From Antrihabitans stalactiti (GTDB lineage Bacteria > Actinomycetota > Actinomycetes > Mycobacteriales > Mycobacteriaceae): a stretch of 64,000 nucleotides of DNA. A program made the translations under genes and the position numbers. The stretch lies in NCBI RefSeq assembly GCF_012932915.1, contig NZ_VCQU01000007.1, positions 1-64,000 of the forward strand. Direction: 5' to 3'. Within the stretch, counting starts at the first letter, position 1, and every line of letters begins with the position of its first letter. Of the stretch, positions 8,105 through 16,356 are shown piece after piece. The notes beneath the pieces were generated by a model. It saw nothing but the letters and a program-made list of their open reading frames with translations. It had not been told where the DNA came from and did no database searches.

Positions 8105-8446
8105 TTACTCCCCTTGCCTTGTCTTTTCGAGGTCCTGCACATATGCGTCAAGCCGGTCGAAGCTGTCGTTCCAGAACTGCTCGAACCCGCCGGTCCACTC
8201 GTGGATCGGTCGCAGCCCGCGCGCGTCGATGCCGTACAGGCGTTGCTTCCCTGCCTTACGGTCCCGCACGAGCCCTACTTCCCGCAGCACCCGCAGGTGC
8301 TTGGACGCCCCCGGCTGGGTCATGCCCAGTTGCTCGGCCAGTTCGGTCACCGGCCGCTCACCCGCTCGCAGTAGGACCAAAATCTCCCGCCGCTGCGGCT
8401 CGGCAATCGCGTTGAAGACGTCCGATGTCGTCGCTGCTCGTGCCAT
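8105..8446 (-). CDS. ArsR-family transcriptional regulator (cassette 1)
   Basis: A 113-residue winged-helix repressor: FNAIAEPQRREILVLLRAGERPVTELAEQLGMTQPGASKHLRVLREVGLV contains the helix-turn-helix with recognition helix QPGASKHLRVL, followed by the wing RDRKAGKQRLYGI. No cysteine cluster for metal sensing is present, so it belongs to the non-metal ArsR type that accompanies SRPBCC genes. First gene of the operon. A small inverted repeat, CATAT-gccg-ATATG, lies 8 bases before the start and is a candidate operator for autoregulation. Confidence 0.9.
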   Translation of the reverse strand: MARAATTSDVFNAIAEPQRREILVLLRAGERPVTELAEQLGMTQPGASKHLRVLREVGLVRDRKAGKQRLYGIDARGLRPIHEWTGGFEQFWNDSFDRLDAYVQDLEKTRQGE

Positions 8447-8454
8447 GTCGCAAT

Positions 8455-8468
8455 CATATGCCGATATG
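8455..8468. promoter_or_regulatory. Candidate operator of the ArsR cassette
   Basis: Inverted repeat CATAT-GCCG-ATATG immediately upstream of the ArsR start and 84 bases before the divergent MFS gene. Position and symmetry suit an ArsR operator; binding is inferred. Confidence 0.4.
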
Positions 8469-8551
8469 GGAATACGTCAAGCACGTGAAATTTGCGCGGT
8501 CGTGCCAAGTGGCGCACCTGCAGCAAAGGAACAGCGACTATCGTCCCCGTC

Positions 8552-10012
8552 ATGACACGTTTCCGCGGCCTAGCGATGGCAATTCTGACCTTCGCGATGT
8601 TCATGGATCTCATGGACGTCACCATCGTCAACGTCGCACTGCCCGCCATCCGCGACGATCTCGGCAGCACCCCGTCGCAGCTCGAATGGATCATCAGCGG
8701 CTACGTCCTTGCATTCGCCGGAGTACTCATCACCTCGGGCCGACTGGGTGATCGCTACGGTCGGCAGCGTGTATTCATTACGGGCATAACCGGTTTCACC
8801 ATCGCGTCGCTAACCGCGTCGGTCGCGCAGAACGGCGAGACGCTTGTCGCGTCGCGGGTCGCGCAGGGACTTTTCGCAGGGTTGATGGTTCCGCAGGTAC
8901 TCGCAAGCGTCCAGGCGTTGTACAAACCACGCGAACGCGCGGCGATCTTCGCCGTCATCGGCGTCATTACGGCCATGGCGGCGGTCATCGGACCCGTTCT
9001 CGGCGGATGGCTGGTCACGAACAACCCGCTCGGTGGCGGTTGGCGGGCCATATTCTTCATCAACATCCCGATCGGGATCATCATCGTGATCGCGGCATTG
9101 TTCCTGGTTCCGAACACGAAATCCGAACGTCCGTCGCCGCTGGATCCGCTCGGCGTTCTCTTGGCTGTGGGCGGGATTTTGCTGATCGTCTACCCGCTGG
9201 TGGAGGGCCGCCAGCTCGGCTGGCCCGCATGGTCGTTCGTGCTGATGGTCTTGTCGCCGGTGGTACTGGCGCTTTTCGTCCTCAACGAACGACGCCACAG
9301 CGAGGACAGCGCGATGATGCCGTTGCGCCTGTTCACCAACCGCGGATTCACCGGCGGCCTCACCATCCAGTTCCTGTTCCAAGCGTCGATCAACTCGTTC
9401 TTCCTGATCCTCGCGCTGTATGTGCAGACCGGGTTGGGCTTCACCGCAATCGTTTCAGGCGCACTGACGCTGCCATTCAGCATCGGCGCCACCGTTGCTG
9501 CCGGCGTCGCGGCGGCGCTGGTCGCGCGGCTCGGACGGATCCTGCCCGCCATCGGCGGCACACTCATGGCTATCGGCACAGGCTGGGTCATTTACGTGTT
9601 CAACGACACCGGCGCTGACTACTCAGCGTGGGACACGGTGATCCCTATGGCGATCGCAGGAGTCGGTCTCACCGTCATGGTCGTCCCACTCCTCGACATC
9701 GCCTTGGCCACAGTCGATTCGAAGGATTCCGGCGCAGCATCGGGAGTGCTGGGAACGTTCCAGCAAGTTGGCGGCGCACTGGGCATCGCGGTGACCGGCG
9801 TGCTGTTCTTCGACGCCGCCGGTCGCTATACGCAGCCCGAACTGTTGCACGCCCTCACCATCGCGGCATGGGTGCCGATCATCGGCTATGCCCTGGCTGC
9901 ACTGTGCAGCGGACTGCTCCCCGGCATCTCAGCCGTGAAAGCGCATCTGAAAGCGGTCGAGGACGAGGCGGAAGACGAACCCGCCGGCGGTGCCCCAGCG
10001 TCTGTCTCCTGA
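8552..10012 (+). CDS. DHA2-type (EmrB/QacA) MFS drug exporter
   Basis: A 486-residue integral membrane protein with about 14 hydrophobic segments, typical of the DHA2 proton-antiport exporters. Seen motifs are the D1 signature LMDVTIVNVALPAI in TM1, motif A (SGRLGDRYGRQR) between TM2 and TM3, and motif C (AVIGPVLGGWL) in TM5, the mark of antiporters. The tail is acidic (KAVEDEAEDEPAGG). The start at MTRFRGLAM is preferred over an upstream frame start that lacks a membrane pattern. It is divergent from the ArsR cassette. The substrate cannot be deduced; efflux of a hydrophobic drug is the family default. Confidence 0.9.
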   Translation: MTRFRGLAMAILTFAMFMDLMDVTIVNVALPAIRDDLGSTPSQLEWIISGYVLAFAGVLITSGRLGDRYGRQRVFITGITGFTIASLTASVAQNGETLVASRVAQGLFAGLMVPQVLASVQALYKPRERAAIFAVIGVITAMAAVIGPVLGGWLVTNNPLGGGWRAIFFINIPIGIIIVIAALFLVPNTKSERPSPLDPLGVLLAVGGILLIVYPLVEGRQLGWPAWSFVLMVLSPVVLALFVLNERRHSEDSAMMPLRLFTNRGFTGGLTIQFLFQASINSFFLILALYVQTGLGFTAIVSGALTLPFSIGATVAAGVAAALVARLGRILPAIGGTLMAIGTGWVIYVFNDTGADYSAWDTVIPMAIAGVGLTVMVVPLLDIALATVDSKDSGAASGVLGTFQQVGGALGIAVTGVLFFDAAGRYTQPELLHALTIAAWVPIIGYALAALCSGLLPGISAVKAHLKAVEDEAEDEPAGGAPASVS

Positions 10013-10058
10013 TACCCGCTAGCTGAAGCGAGCCGCTGAGCACGATGTAGCGACTGAA

Positions 10059-10514
10059 TCAATCCCCTGCGTCTGTTGACGATTCAGCCTTAACCGATTC
10101 GTTCTCGGAGTCTGAGTCGTTCTCGGCGTCTGATTCGGTCTCGGAATCGCCCGTCTTGGAGCGTTCGCCGTTCTCCGAGCCAGATTCCGCGTCGCCTTCT
10201 GAGGCCGAAGCTGAGTCGGAATCGGAACTTGATTCGGATTCCGAGGCCGAGCCACCGCCTGACGACCCACCGCCCGCTCGCGCGGCATTCACGATGCCGC
10301 GTGCGCTCTCGTCATCGAGTTCGAGTCCGGACTTTTCCTCGTACTGTTTCTGCACCTGCTCCGCAGCCTCGTCCTCTGGCTTCTTCGTGGGTACGTCCAG
10401 GCTCTGCTCAACCGAGTCGCCGTCGGGCCGGTCTTCGTCTTTGTCGCTTGCCGCGTTTTCGACCTGCTCTTCCAACTTCGCGGCCGCATCCTGCGATAAC
10501 TCGAAGTCCTTCAT
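10059..10514 (-). CDS. Highly acidic, Ser/Asp/Glu-rich low-complexity protein
   Basis: A 151-residue protein with a strong ribosome-binding site (GAGGAG) before its ATG. Residues 1-75 are charged and helical (MKDFELSQDAAAKLEEQVEN and KKPEDEAAEQVQKQYEEKSG). From about residue 80 it becomes almost pure Gly, Ser, Glu and Asp (GGGSSGGGSASESESSSDSD and similar), so the C-terminal half must be disordered and strongly negative. No signal peptide or membrane segment. No family recognised. Possible roles such as ion buffering or binding a basic partner are speculation. It lies alone between an exporter and a cyclase gene on the same strand as the latter. Confidence 0.7.
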   Translation of the reverse strand: MKDFELSQDAAAKLEEQVENAASDKDEDRPDGDSVEQSLDVPTKKPEDEAAEQVQKQYEEKSGLELDDESARGIVNAARAGGGSSGGGSASESESSSDSDSASASEGDAESGSENGERSKTGDSETESDAENDSDSENESVKAESSTDAGD

Positions 10515-10575
10515 GCCTGCTCCTCAATCTGTCGATTGAAGTAGGCATACCCGCAAGTCGGGCGTTCTATGCGGG

Positions 10576-11619
10576 TTAGAAGATCGCGATCGGATTGACC
10601 GGCGAGCTGGTGGCGCCTTTGAACCGCCAGGGAGCGACGCTTACAAAGAACGCCCAACGCTTCTCAGCGGCGCAGGCTTTGGCGAGGGCGTCGAGATCGG
10701 TGTTGTCGAGTATGGGCATGCCGAGGTACGGGATGAGGACCATATGCATCGGTTCGGTCCAGCGTTCGAAGCCAGGGAGCGGCGGGTGCACGTCACTGTC
10801 GGAGTCGCTGCTGAGCACTGACGCGCGACGCTCACGCAACCACGACAGGCACGAGGCGTGCAGACCAGTTCCACGCTGATAGGTGTTGCCTACTCCCCCG
10901 CCGTTGCGGACGAACACGATGTCGCCCTCGCCGACTCGCACGTCGTGCAAACGTTCTGCGGCTTCGAGGTCGTCGGGCCGGATGACGGAGCCGACCTCCA
11001 GCGGACCACCGCGGACCTCGGCGACGTCGAGCAGAACGCCTCGACCGACGATGCCGATCTCGCCGATCTTCTCGATACCTAGGCGTTGGGCCCCGCCCTC
11101 GGTCACTTCCTCGACGGAATAGCCGTTGTACATGCCTTGCTTGCCTTCGGGCGTGAAGATGTGGCACAACGCGTCGACATGCGTCACTGCGAAGCCGTGA
11201 TAAGTCATTCCAATTTCGTCGATACAGCCCGATTCTTCGGGCAACGGGTCGTCGTAGCGCTTCATCTTGTACGTGACGTCGCGGAGATTCGGTGTCGTCG
11301 AGGAAATCTCGCGCGCGAACGGCACGACCCGCCCGGTACGGATCAACGCCACGGCAGCGAGTGTGGTCTGCGGCGTCATGAAGTTCAACGTCCCAATTTG
11401 ATCGTCGCCACCCCACCTCCCCCAATTCGACAGTGACGGCAATGCCCGCTCGAGGTCCGCGTCGTTTTCGATTGCGGTAATGGGCGTTGGGGCGGTCGAG
11501 GGTTTAGCCGATGCGGGTTCTGTTGTCTCACTGCCACATCCAGCCACCGCGAGCGCTGCCGCACCTGCGATCAGACTGCGTCTGGATAGTCGATACGAGA
11601 CGTCCATGGGCTCTGTCAT
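10576..11619 (-). CDS. Cyclase-family (kynurenine formamidase-like) Tat lipoprotein
   Basis: A 347-residue protein of the cyclase family (PF04199 type). The start MTEPMDVSYRLSRRSLIAGA gives a twin-arginine signal ending in a lipobox (AVAGCGSE), so the protein should be exported folded and lipid-anchored outside the membrane. The metal-binding signature appears as HGFAVTHVDALCHIF near the middle (compare H-x-G-T-H-x-D of the family). The C-terminal half (HASCLSWLRERRASVLSSDS and later HMVLIPYLGMP) matches the conserved end of the family. Related enzymes hydrolyse N-formylkynurenine or open ring substrates; the substrate here is unknown. The longer frame from 11730 puts extra sequence before the Tat motif and is rejected. 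Confidence 0.85.
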   Translation of the reverse strand: MTEPMDVSYRLSRRSLIAGAAALAVAGCGSETTEPASAKPSTAPTPITAIENDADLERALPSLSNWGRWGGDDQIGTLNFMTPQTTLAAVALIRTGRVVPFAREISSTTPNLRDVTYKMKRYDDPLPEESGCIDEIGMTYHGFAVTHVDALCHIFTPEGKQGMYNGYSVEEVTEGGAQRLGIEKIGEIGIVGRGVLLDVAEVRGGPLEVGSVIRPDDLEAAERLHDVRVGEGDIVFVRNGGGVGNTYQRGTGLHASCLSWLRERRASVLSSDSDSDVHPPLPGFERWTEPMHMVLIPYLGMPILDNTDLDALAKACAAEKRWAFFVSVAPWRFKGATSSPVNPIAIF

Positions 11620-11777
11620 CGCTAGATGATCTCCCTTTCGGATTGCGGCGTCCACCATCAGCGCTTCCGCACGCCGAAAGTGCAGTTGTTCAGATCGATT
11701 CGGCCGATTCTGGCTGAACAACTTCCACACTGGATGACCGACGCTGGCGTCCTGCGCCGTGCTGGTTTACTCAGGAT

Positions 11778-12128
11778 GTGAATACATTCCAAAAGGCAGC
11801 TGCGGCAACCAACAAGCTCGTACTTGCAGCGATGCGGGCACCGATTCTCGGCAACATCGCTGGCAAGTCGATGGTCTTGATCACCTACACAGGACGCAAG
11901 TCGGGCAAGACATTCAGCCTGCCTGTCTCATACCGCCAGAAAGGCAACGTACTTCTCATCGGGGTTGCCATGCCCGACCAGAAGAATTGGTGGCGCAACT
12001 TTCTCGATGACGGTGGCCGGGTCACGGTCAAGCTTCGGGGGGTCGATCACGCCGGACATGCCGTCAGTCGTCGCAACGACGACGGTCAGGTGTCGGTCAA
12101 GGTGACGTTGGAGACCGCCGCGAGTTGA
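11778..12128 (+). CDS. DDN-like (nitroreductase/F420 split-barrel) protein
   Basis: A 116-residue protein starting at GTG, of the deazaflavin-dependent nitroreductase-like family common in mycobacteria and relatives. The signature is MVLITYTGRKSGKTFSLPVSYRQKGNVLLIGV, where TGRKSG is the cofactor-phosphate loop, followed by NWWRNFLDDGGRVTVKLRG. The usual members bind F420H2 and reduce quinones, nitro compounds or similar. It is short but complete. The gene stands alone about 100 bases before the VOC-HxlR operon and reads in the same direction. Confidence 0.85.
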   Translation: MNTFQKAAAATNKLVLAAMRAPILGNIAGKSMVLITYTGRKSGKTFSLPVSYRQKGNVLLIGVAMPDQKNWWRNFLDDGGRVTVKLRGVDHAGHAVSRRNDDGQVSVKVTLETAAS

Positions 12129-12147
12129 TGCGTCCACCTTCGTCCTT

Positions 12148-12190
12148 ACTTGCTATTGACAAGCGGGCTTGTTTTTTGCAAGTATCAAAT
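12148..12190 (+). promoter_or_regulatory. Promoter with nested operator-like palindromes for VOC-hxlR
   Basis: TTGACA (12156-12161) is a good -35 box. Around and after it lie two symmetric elements: ACTTGC (12148-12153) with GCAAGT (12178-12183), and ACAAG-CGGG-CTTGT (12159-12172). Overlap of operator and promoter suits repression by the HxlR regulator encoded as the second gene of the operon. Confidence 0.5.
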
Positions 12191-12228
12191 CCGGACAAGG
12201 TCACGACTCACCCGAGGGAGCAATTGCC

Positions 12229-12660
12229 ATGCCTACCAACATCTTTGTCAGCTACCCAACCTCCGACCTCAAGCGCGCCACGGCTTTCTACACAGCACTA
12301 GGTGCGACGATCAATCCGGTCCTGACCGATGACAACGCCACGTGTTTCGTATGGGACGACAACATCTCCACCATGGTGCTCAAGCGCGAATTCTTCGCCA
12401 GCATGACCGAGAAGCAGATCGGCGATCAGAAAACCGCCGCGACATTCCAGATTGCGTTCACCCGCGATTCGAGGGAAGAAGTCGACAAAACGATCGAAGC
12501 GGGGCTGGCGGTTGGTGGCCGCGAGCCCGGACCGGCGCAGGACTACGGCTTCATGTACACCCGTGACATAGAAGACCTGGACGGCAACACCTTGGCGTTC
12601 ATCTACTCGGCGCCGCAGGCGGTAGAACAAGCCCCCGAGACCGCGCAGGCGCAGGCCTAA
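12229..12660 (+). CDS. VOC-superfamily protein (PhnB-like)
   Basis: A 143-residue VOC protein: NIFVSYPTSDLKRATAFYTALGATINP starts the first half, TCFVWDDNISTMVLKREFFASM follows, and the second half holds QIAFTRDSREEVDKTIEAGLAVGG and FMYTRDIEDLDGNTLAFIY, close to the lactoylglutathione-lyase-like VOC proteins that accompany HxlR regulators. The start is fixed by GAGGGAG about 8 bases before the ATG; the longer frame from 12169 begins inside the promoter. The stop codon is followed directly by the ATG of the HxlR gene, so the two are co-translated. The substrate is unknown. Confidence 0.85.
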   Translation: MPTNIFVSYPTSDLKRATAFYTALGATINPVLTDDNATCFVWDDNISTMVLKREFFASMTEKQIGDQKTAATFQIAFTRDSREEVDKTIEAGLAVGGREPGPAQDYGFMYTRDIEDLDGNTLAFIYSAPQAVEQAPETAQAQA

Positions 12661-13335
12661 ATGGCCGCCCGCAGCTACGGGCAGTACTGCGGGATCACCA
12701 CCGCTGCGGAGCTGATCACGGAACGGTGGGCCCTGCTCATAATCCGTGACCTTCTGGTCGGACCTCGTCGTTACACCGACCTGAACCAGGGACTGCCCAA
12801 AATTCCAACGAACATCCTCGCCGCACGCCTGAAGGAACTGCAGGAGGGCGGGGTGATCCGACGTATCCCGATCCCAAAATGCGGACTCGTCTACGAGCTC
12901 ACCGACTACGGCCGCGACCTCGAGCCGATCGTGCTGGCCCTCGGCAGATGGGGATTCCGGTCGATGGGCGACCCGAAGGACGACGATATCGTCACGGCAG
13001 ACTCACTGACGATGGCTCTGCGTACAGCCTTCAGACCGGAATTTGCTTCCGCATCACTGGATTTCCAGATCCAGGTCGATGCCGTGGAATTGCGTGCTCA
13101 GGTCGGCGGTGGCGAGCTGAGGGTCGTTCAGATCGCTCCCCCCGCACCGCCAGTGGGCGGCGTGCTGCCCGGTGGCGAACCTGAACTGAAGTTCGCCACC
13201 GGCCCGGACCTCCGCCACCTGATCGCGGGCACGCTGACCCCAGCCGAGGCCGTGAAGCAGAACGTGGTCAGGATTCTGCAGGGCGATCTGACGTCGCTCG
13301 AGCGATTTACGACCCTGTTTCACGTCGACTCGTGA
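12661..13335 (+). CDS. HxlR-family regulator with C-terminal extension
   Basis: A 224-residue regulator. Residues 1-100 are a typical HxlR winged helix: CGITTAAELITERWALLIIRDLLVGPRRYTDLNQGLPKIPTNILAARLKELQEGGVI. Ordinary HxlR proteins end near residue 110-130. Here a further domain follows (FRPEFASASLDFQIQVDAVELRAQVGGGELRVVQ, then ATGPDLRHLIAGTLTPAEAV), which resembles the SCP-2-like sterol/lipid-binding domains seen on some actinobacterial HxlR proteins and could sense a hydrophobic ligand. It starts at the base after the VOC stop. Its 3' end overlaps the convergent gene by 29 bases. The operator candidates are at 12148-12190. Confidence 0.85.
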   Translation: MAARSYGQYCGITTAAELITERWALLIIRDLLVGPRRYTDLNQGLPKIPTNILAARLKELQEGGVIRRIPIPKCGLVYELTDYGRDLEPIVLALGRWGFRSMGDPKDDDIVTADSLTMALRTAFRPEFASASLDFQIQVDAVELRAQVGGGELRVVQIAPPAPPVGGVLPGGEPELKFATGPDLRHLIAGTLTPAEAVKQNVVRILQGDLTSLERFTTLFHVDS

Positions 13336-14428
13336 CAGCGAAATCGGGTGCGGCGCGGTTCACGGCTTCGCAGTCGATGTACTCCATGTATCCGCGCGCC
13401 TCGAACGAGGCGCCCTGGTAGCTACCCTCACATCGGTAGCCGAGGATGTATCCACGTCCGACACCGAATCGTGGTGGTGAGTCGATGGTTCCGTGGACGA
13501 CGAGTTCCGAACCGGCAGTCCAGGTGAATCGCACCGGAAGCCGCATCTCGTTGCCGTAGGGATCGGTGGTCGTATCGGTCGCGAATTCGGTGACCTCGAA
13601 CCGCACGTTCTCGTGCGTGACCCACGTCGGCTGGCCTACCGATCGGTGATAGGCCATCGTCGCGAGCGGCTCTCCCATCGCATGGACGTCCGCGAGCAGC
13701 AGGTGTGAGCGGTCGTCGATGGCGATCACGTTGTAGGTGAAGAAGTCGAGAGGAGCCTTCACCGACGAGCCCAGTTCTCGGTCGACGAGTCCGTGCAAAC
13801 CCGCACAGGCGGCGTATTCGAATGTGCCGACGCCGCTCACGTCGGTGCGGTCCCCGCCCACTGCGACCCAGCCGTCGTACTCGACACACAGGCTCAAGTG
13901 GTCGTAGAAGGGAGTCCGCGCGAACCACGCAACTTGTCCGGTTGCGCGCAGACGCAATTCAGCGGTCAATGTCCCGGTTCGCGCCGATACCTGAAAGTCC
14001 GGGTACGTACCGCTGATGACCAGGTCGTCCCCAAAGTTGAGGACGGACCCATCGGCGCGAAGATCGCACTCGCCGGTCATCGAGTAGGCACGGTAGAACG
14101 CCGCGTCGGGTGCGGCCGTCGACACCGAGACCGCGGCGGTGTCGCGCGGGCTGGTGGTCACTCCCTGGTCGTTGTCGAATGCGGTCGCACCGGGCAGGCC
14201 AGCGATGATCATGGTGCTGAAGTACCGGTGCGGCTCGGGCAGGTCGGGAATCATCACGCCGTAGTGCGTCCACCCGTATCGATGACCGCCGACGTGTGGT
14301 TTCAGCATCGACGGCTGCGTGAACGGGCGATTCGTCTCGCGAATCGCGAACCGCGACACCAGCCGCATAGCTTCGAAGATGCCGGGTTTGATTGCGCGCC
14401 AAATAAAATGGGGGTGTGAAGGCGTCAT
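13307..14428 (-). CDS. DUF6670-like conserved hypothetical protein
   Basis: A protein of about 373 residues, rich in beta strands and aromatic residues, without membrane segments: HRYGWTHYGVMIPDLPEPHRYFSTMII, then CDLRADGSVLNFGDDLVISGTYPDF, and near the end GRGYILGYRCEGSYQGASFEARGYMEYIDCE. It resembles the DUF6670 family, whose function I do not know; the layout is reminiscent of lipocalin-like hydroxyneurosporene-synthase/AttH proteins. Start choice: ATG at 14428 has AAGGA at a good distance; ATGs at 14434 and 14449 are alternatives, while 14551 would reach into the promoter region of the divergent methyltransferase gene. Confidence 0.6.
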   Translation of the reverse strand: MTPSHPHFIWRAIKPGIFEAMRLVSRFAIRETNRPFTQPSMLKPHVGGHRYGWTHYGVMIPDLPEPHRYFSTMIIAGLPGATAFDNDQGVTTSPRDTAAVSVSTAAPDAAFYRAYSMTGECDLRADGSVLNFGDDLVISGTYPDFQVSARTGTLTAELRLRATGQVAWFARTPFYDHLSLCVEYDGWVAVGGDRTDVSGVGTFEYAACAGLHGLVDRELGSSVKAPLDFFTYNVIAIDDRSHLLLADVHAMGEPLATMAYHRSVGQPTWVTHENVRFEVTEFATDTTTDPYGNEMRLPVRFTWTAGSELVVHGTIDSPPRFGVGRGYILGYRCEGSYQGASFEARGYMEYIDCEAVNRAAPDFAVTSRRETGS

Positions 14429-14587
14429 CTGCATCCTTGAAGGTGACATTGCGGCGGGTCGACGGACAGTCTGACTGTAATACGGAGTCACACATATTCG
14501 GCGGCTAGGGCCGAACATCGCTGACAACGGTGGATCGAGGTCTACGCTCAACGCGCGGGGCAGAACGTTACAACCGAGAGGTGAGCC

Positions 14588-15388
14588 ATGTCAGGCGACA
14601 ACGTGTTCACCAGCGCGGTGGCGGAATTCTACGAAAACTACATGGTGCCTTTGATTTTCGCGCCGTATGCGGCGCCGATGGTCGCGCAGCTGAGGTCACC
14701 GGACATCTCCGACATACTGGAAATCGCCGCTGGGACGGGCGTTCTCACGCGCGCGTTGGCGGAGGGATTGACCGACCGCGTATCGATCGTCGCGACCGAT
14801 CTCAATGAAGCGATGCTCGACCAAGCCGCCGCGATCGGGACAGCAAGACCTGTCGAATGGCGGCAGGCGGATGCCATGCAGCTTCCGTTCGCGGACGCGA
14901 GTTTCGACGCCGTGATCTGCCAGTTCGGCGCAATGTTCTTCCCCGACAGAGCATTTGCGTATGCCGAGGCACGCCGCGTGCTACGACCGGGTGGGCAATT
15001 CGTGTTCAGTACCTGGGATCGTATCGAGGAGAACGAGTTCGCCGATACGGTGACGACCGCTTTGCAGGAAGTGTTTCCCAACGATCCCCCGCGTTTCCTC
15101 GCGCGCACCCCACACGGCTACTACGACACTGCGACAATCACCGAGGACCTGGCTCGAGCCGGCTTCGCCACCGCACCACAGATCACCACGATCGCTGCGC
15201 GAAGTCGCGCGCAGTCACCACACATTCCGGCTCTCGCCTACTGCCACGGGACACCCCTGAGAGACGAGATCGAAGCCCGAGGCGATCTCGACCGTGCCAC
15301 CGCAGCAGCGGAGCGGGCCCTGGCCGAGCAATTCGGTACCGGCGCCGTGGACGGGAAAATCCAGGCGCACATCGTCACTGTTTGCTAG
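14588..15388 (+). CDS. Class I SAM-dependent methyltransferase
   Basis: A 266-residue Rossmann-fold methyltransferase. Motif I is DILEIAAGTGVLTRALAEG (residues 39-57). The acidic residue of motif II is in VSIVATDLNEAML. Motif III region is WRQADAMQLPFADASFDAVICQFG and the post-motif region is EARRVLRPGGQFVFSTWD. These match the UbiE/COQ5-like Methyltransf_11 group. It acts in the cytoplasm on an unidentified small molecule. Start preceded by GAGAGGTGAG. Divergent from the DUF6670-like gene; its 3' end overlaps the convergent membrane-protein gene by 14 bases. Confidence 0.9.
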   Translation: MSGDNVFTSAVAEFYENYMVPLIFAPYAAPMVAQLRSPDISDILEIAAGTGVLTRALAEGLTDRVSIVATDLNEAMLDQAAAIGTARPVEWRQADAMQLPFADASFDAVICQFGAMFFPDRAFAYAEARRVLRPGGQFVFSTWDRIEENEFADTVTTALQEVFPNDPPRFLARTPHGYYDTATITEDLARAGFATAPQITTIAARSRAQSPHIPALAYCHGTPLRDEIEARGDLDRATAAAERALAEQFGTGAVDGKIQAHIVTVC

Positions 15389-15713
15389 TCGACAGTGTCC
15401 TGGTCCGTGCGATCAAGTAGAGCGGAAATGCCACGCTGACCGCGACGACAAATACGAGTACGACGTAAAGCCACAGCAGCGGAACGCGATTGCGACGACC
15501 GTCGACGATCATGAAAGCCGTCGCCGCGACGGCGACGCCGAGCAGGTCGATCGTGACGAACGTGGCGGCGTGCCCGTCAACGGTGGCTGCCAGAGCGTCT
15601 GCCGTGCTTCCGCCGCCGATCATGTAGTCGACCAACACCCATTGGGTGCCGATCAAGCATGCGATCGCAACCAACGCGTACAAGACGCACAGAAGTTTGT
15701 CGGTCTTGGTCAT
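15375..15713 (-). CDS. DUF2834-like small membrane protein
   Basis: A 112-residue integral membrane protein with three hydrophobic segments: LLCVLYALVAIACLIGTQW, FVTIDLLGVAVAATAFMIV and VPLLWLYVVLVFVVAVSVAF. The layout with DGRRNR between the second and third segments and a first segment followed by a short loop matches DUF2834-type proteins. The start at MTKTDKLL is preferred because the longer frame adds a non-hydrophobic Pro/Arg tail. Function unknown. Confidence 0.7.
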   Translation of the reverse strand: MTKTDKLLCVLYALVAIACLIGTQWVLVDYMIGGGSTADALAATVDGHAATFVTIDLLGVAVAATAFMIVDGRRNRVPLLWLYVVLVFVVAVSVAFPLYLIARTRTLSTSKQ

Positions 15714-15872
15714 GGTCGACACCCTAGCCAGCACAGGTGTCCCCCGATTGGGGGAAGCGGATATCACCTGGTAGACGACCTCTTTGGTGGATGCCGTGCG
15801 GGGTCGTGGCGAGGGATAGTTGTCGCAACGGCAGATGAGCCGCAGACAAAGACTTCCGAAAGGTCCACTCCA

Positions 15873-16352
15873 ATGACCACCACCTCGATCCGCCGCCGCC
15901 TCATCCTCGCGCCACTCGCCGCAACCGCAGCCCTCGCGACCATGGTCGGGGTAGCAGGAATTGCTTCCGCCGGCACGCTTCCCACGAACGCCCCCACCAC
16001 CACAATGTCAATCACCAACGACACCGACCAGACGATGTGGCTCACAAACTCGAACAACCCCTACGGTTCGTTCATTGCCGGACCGCGTCAGTCCCTGGCA
16101 CCACATGCCACGGAGATCGTGACCGCAGTATCGAACAACACCACCCCGGTGTTCCCGATCAACATCTCCTACGGATACGGCAGCCTCGGTGCGGTCGCGA
16201 ACTTCGTCTCGACCAACGACTATATGGGCGCAACGACCAACGGTTCGGGTGTGTCCGGTTACAACGTCCAAAACTACGGCGTACAAACCACTATCGACTC
16301 GGGTGCGCCCACCGTGAACGCGAGCTACATCCTCGCCCCGATGATGATGTGA
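15873..16352 (+). CDS. Predicted secreted protein
   Basis: A 159-residue protein starting MTTTSIRRRLILAPLAATAA, with a signal peptide that ends near GIASAG at about residue 33. The mature chain is Thr/Asn/Ser/Tyr-rich (SITNDTDQTMWLTNSNNPYG and ISYGYGSLGAVANFVSTNDY) and has no cysteine. The composition suggests an extracellular beta-rich protein; no family recognised. AAAGGT lies about 10 bases before the ATG. The stop is 4 bases from the end of the convergent OPT transporter gene. Confidence 0.75.
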   Translation: MTTTSIRRRLILAPLAATAALATMVGVAGIASAGTLPTNAPTTTMSITNDTDQTMWLTNSNNPYGSFIAGPRQSLAPHATEIVTAVSNNTTPVFPINISYGYGSLGAVANFVSTNDYMGATTNGSGVSGYNVQNYGVQTTIDSGAPTVNASYILAPMMM

Positions 16353-16356
16353 CCTG

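Noticed and set aside
10156-10539. Ser/Glu-rich plus-strand frame over the acidic protein gene
   Set aside because: It is the antisense reading of the low-complexity repeat (GAX/TCX codons mirror each other). The minus-strand gene has the ribosome-binding site and the better N-terminus.
13793-14419. Long plus-strand frame opposite the DUF6670-like gene
   Set aside because: Arg/Val-rich shadow typical of high-GC antisense frames; the minus-strand product has a believable fold pattern.
15294-16352. A 352-codon frame running through the end of the methyltransferase into the secreted protein
   Set aside because: The first 190 codons are Arg/Asp/His-rich and overlap two other genes. The real gene starts at 15873 with a signal peptide.
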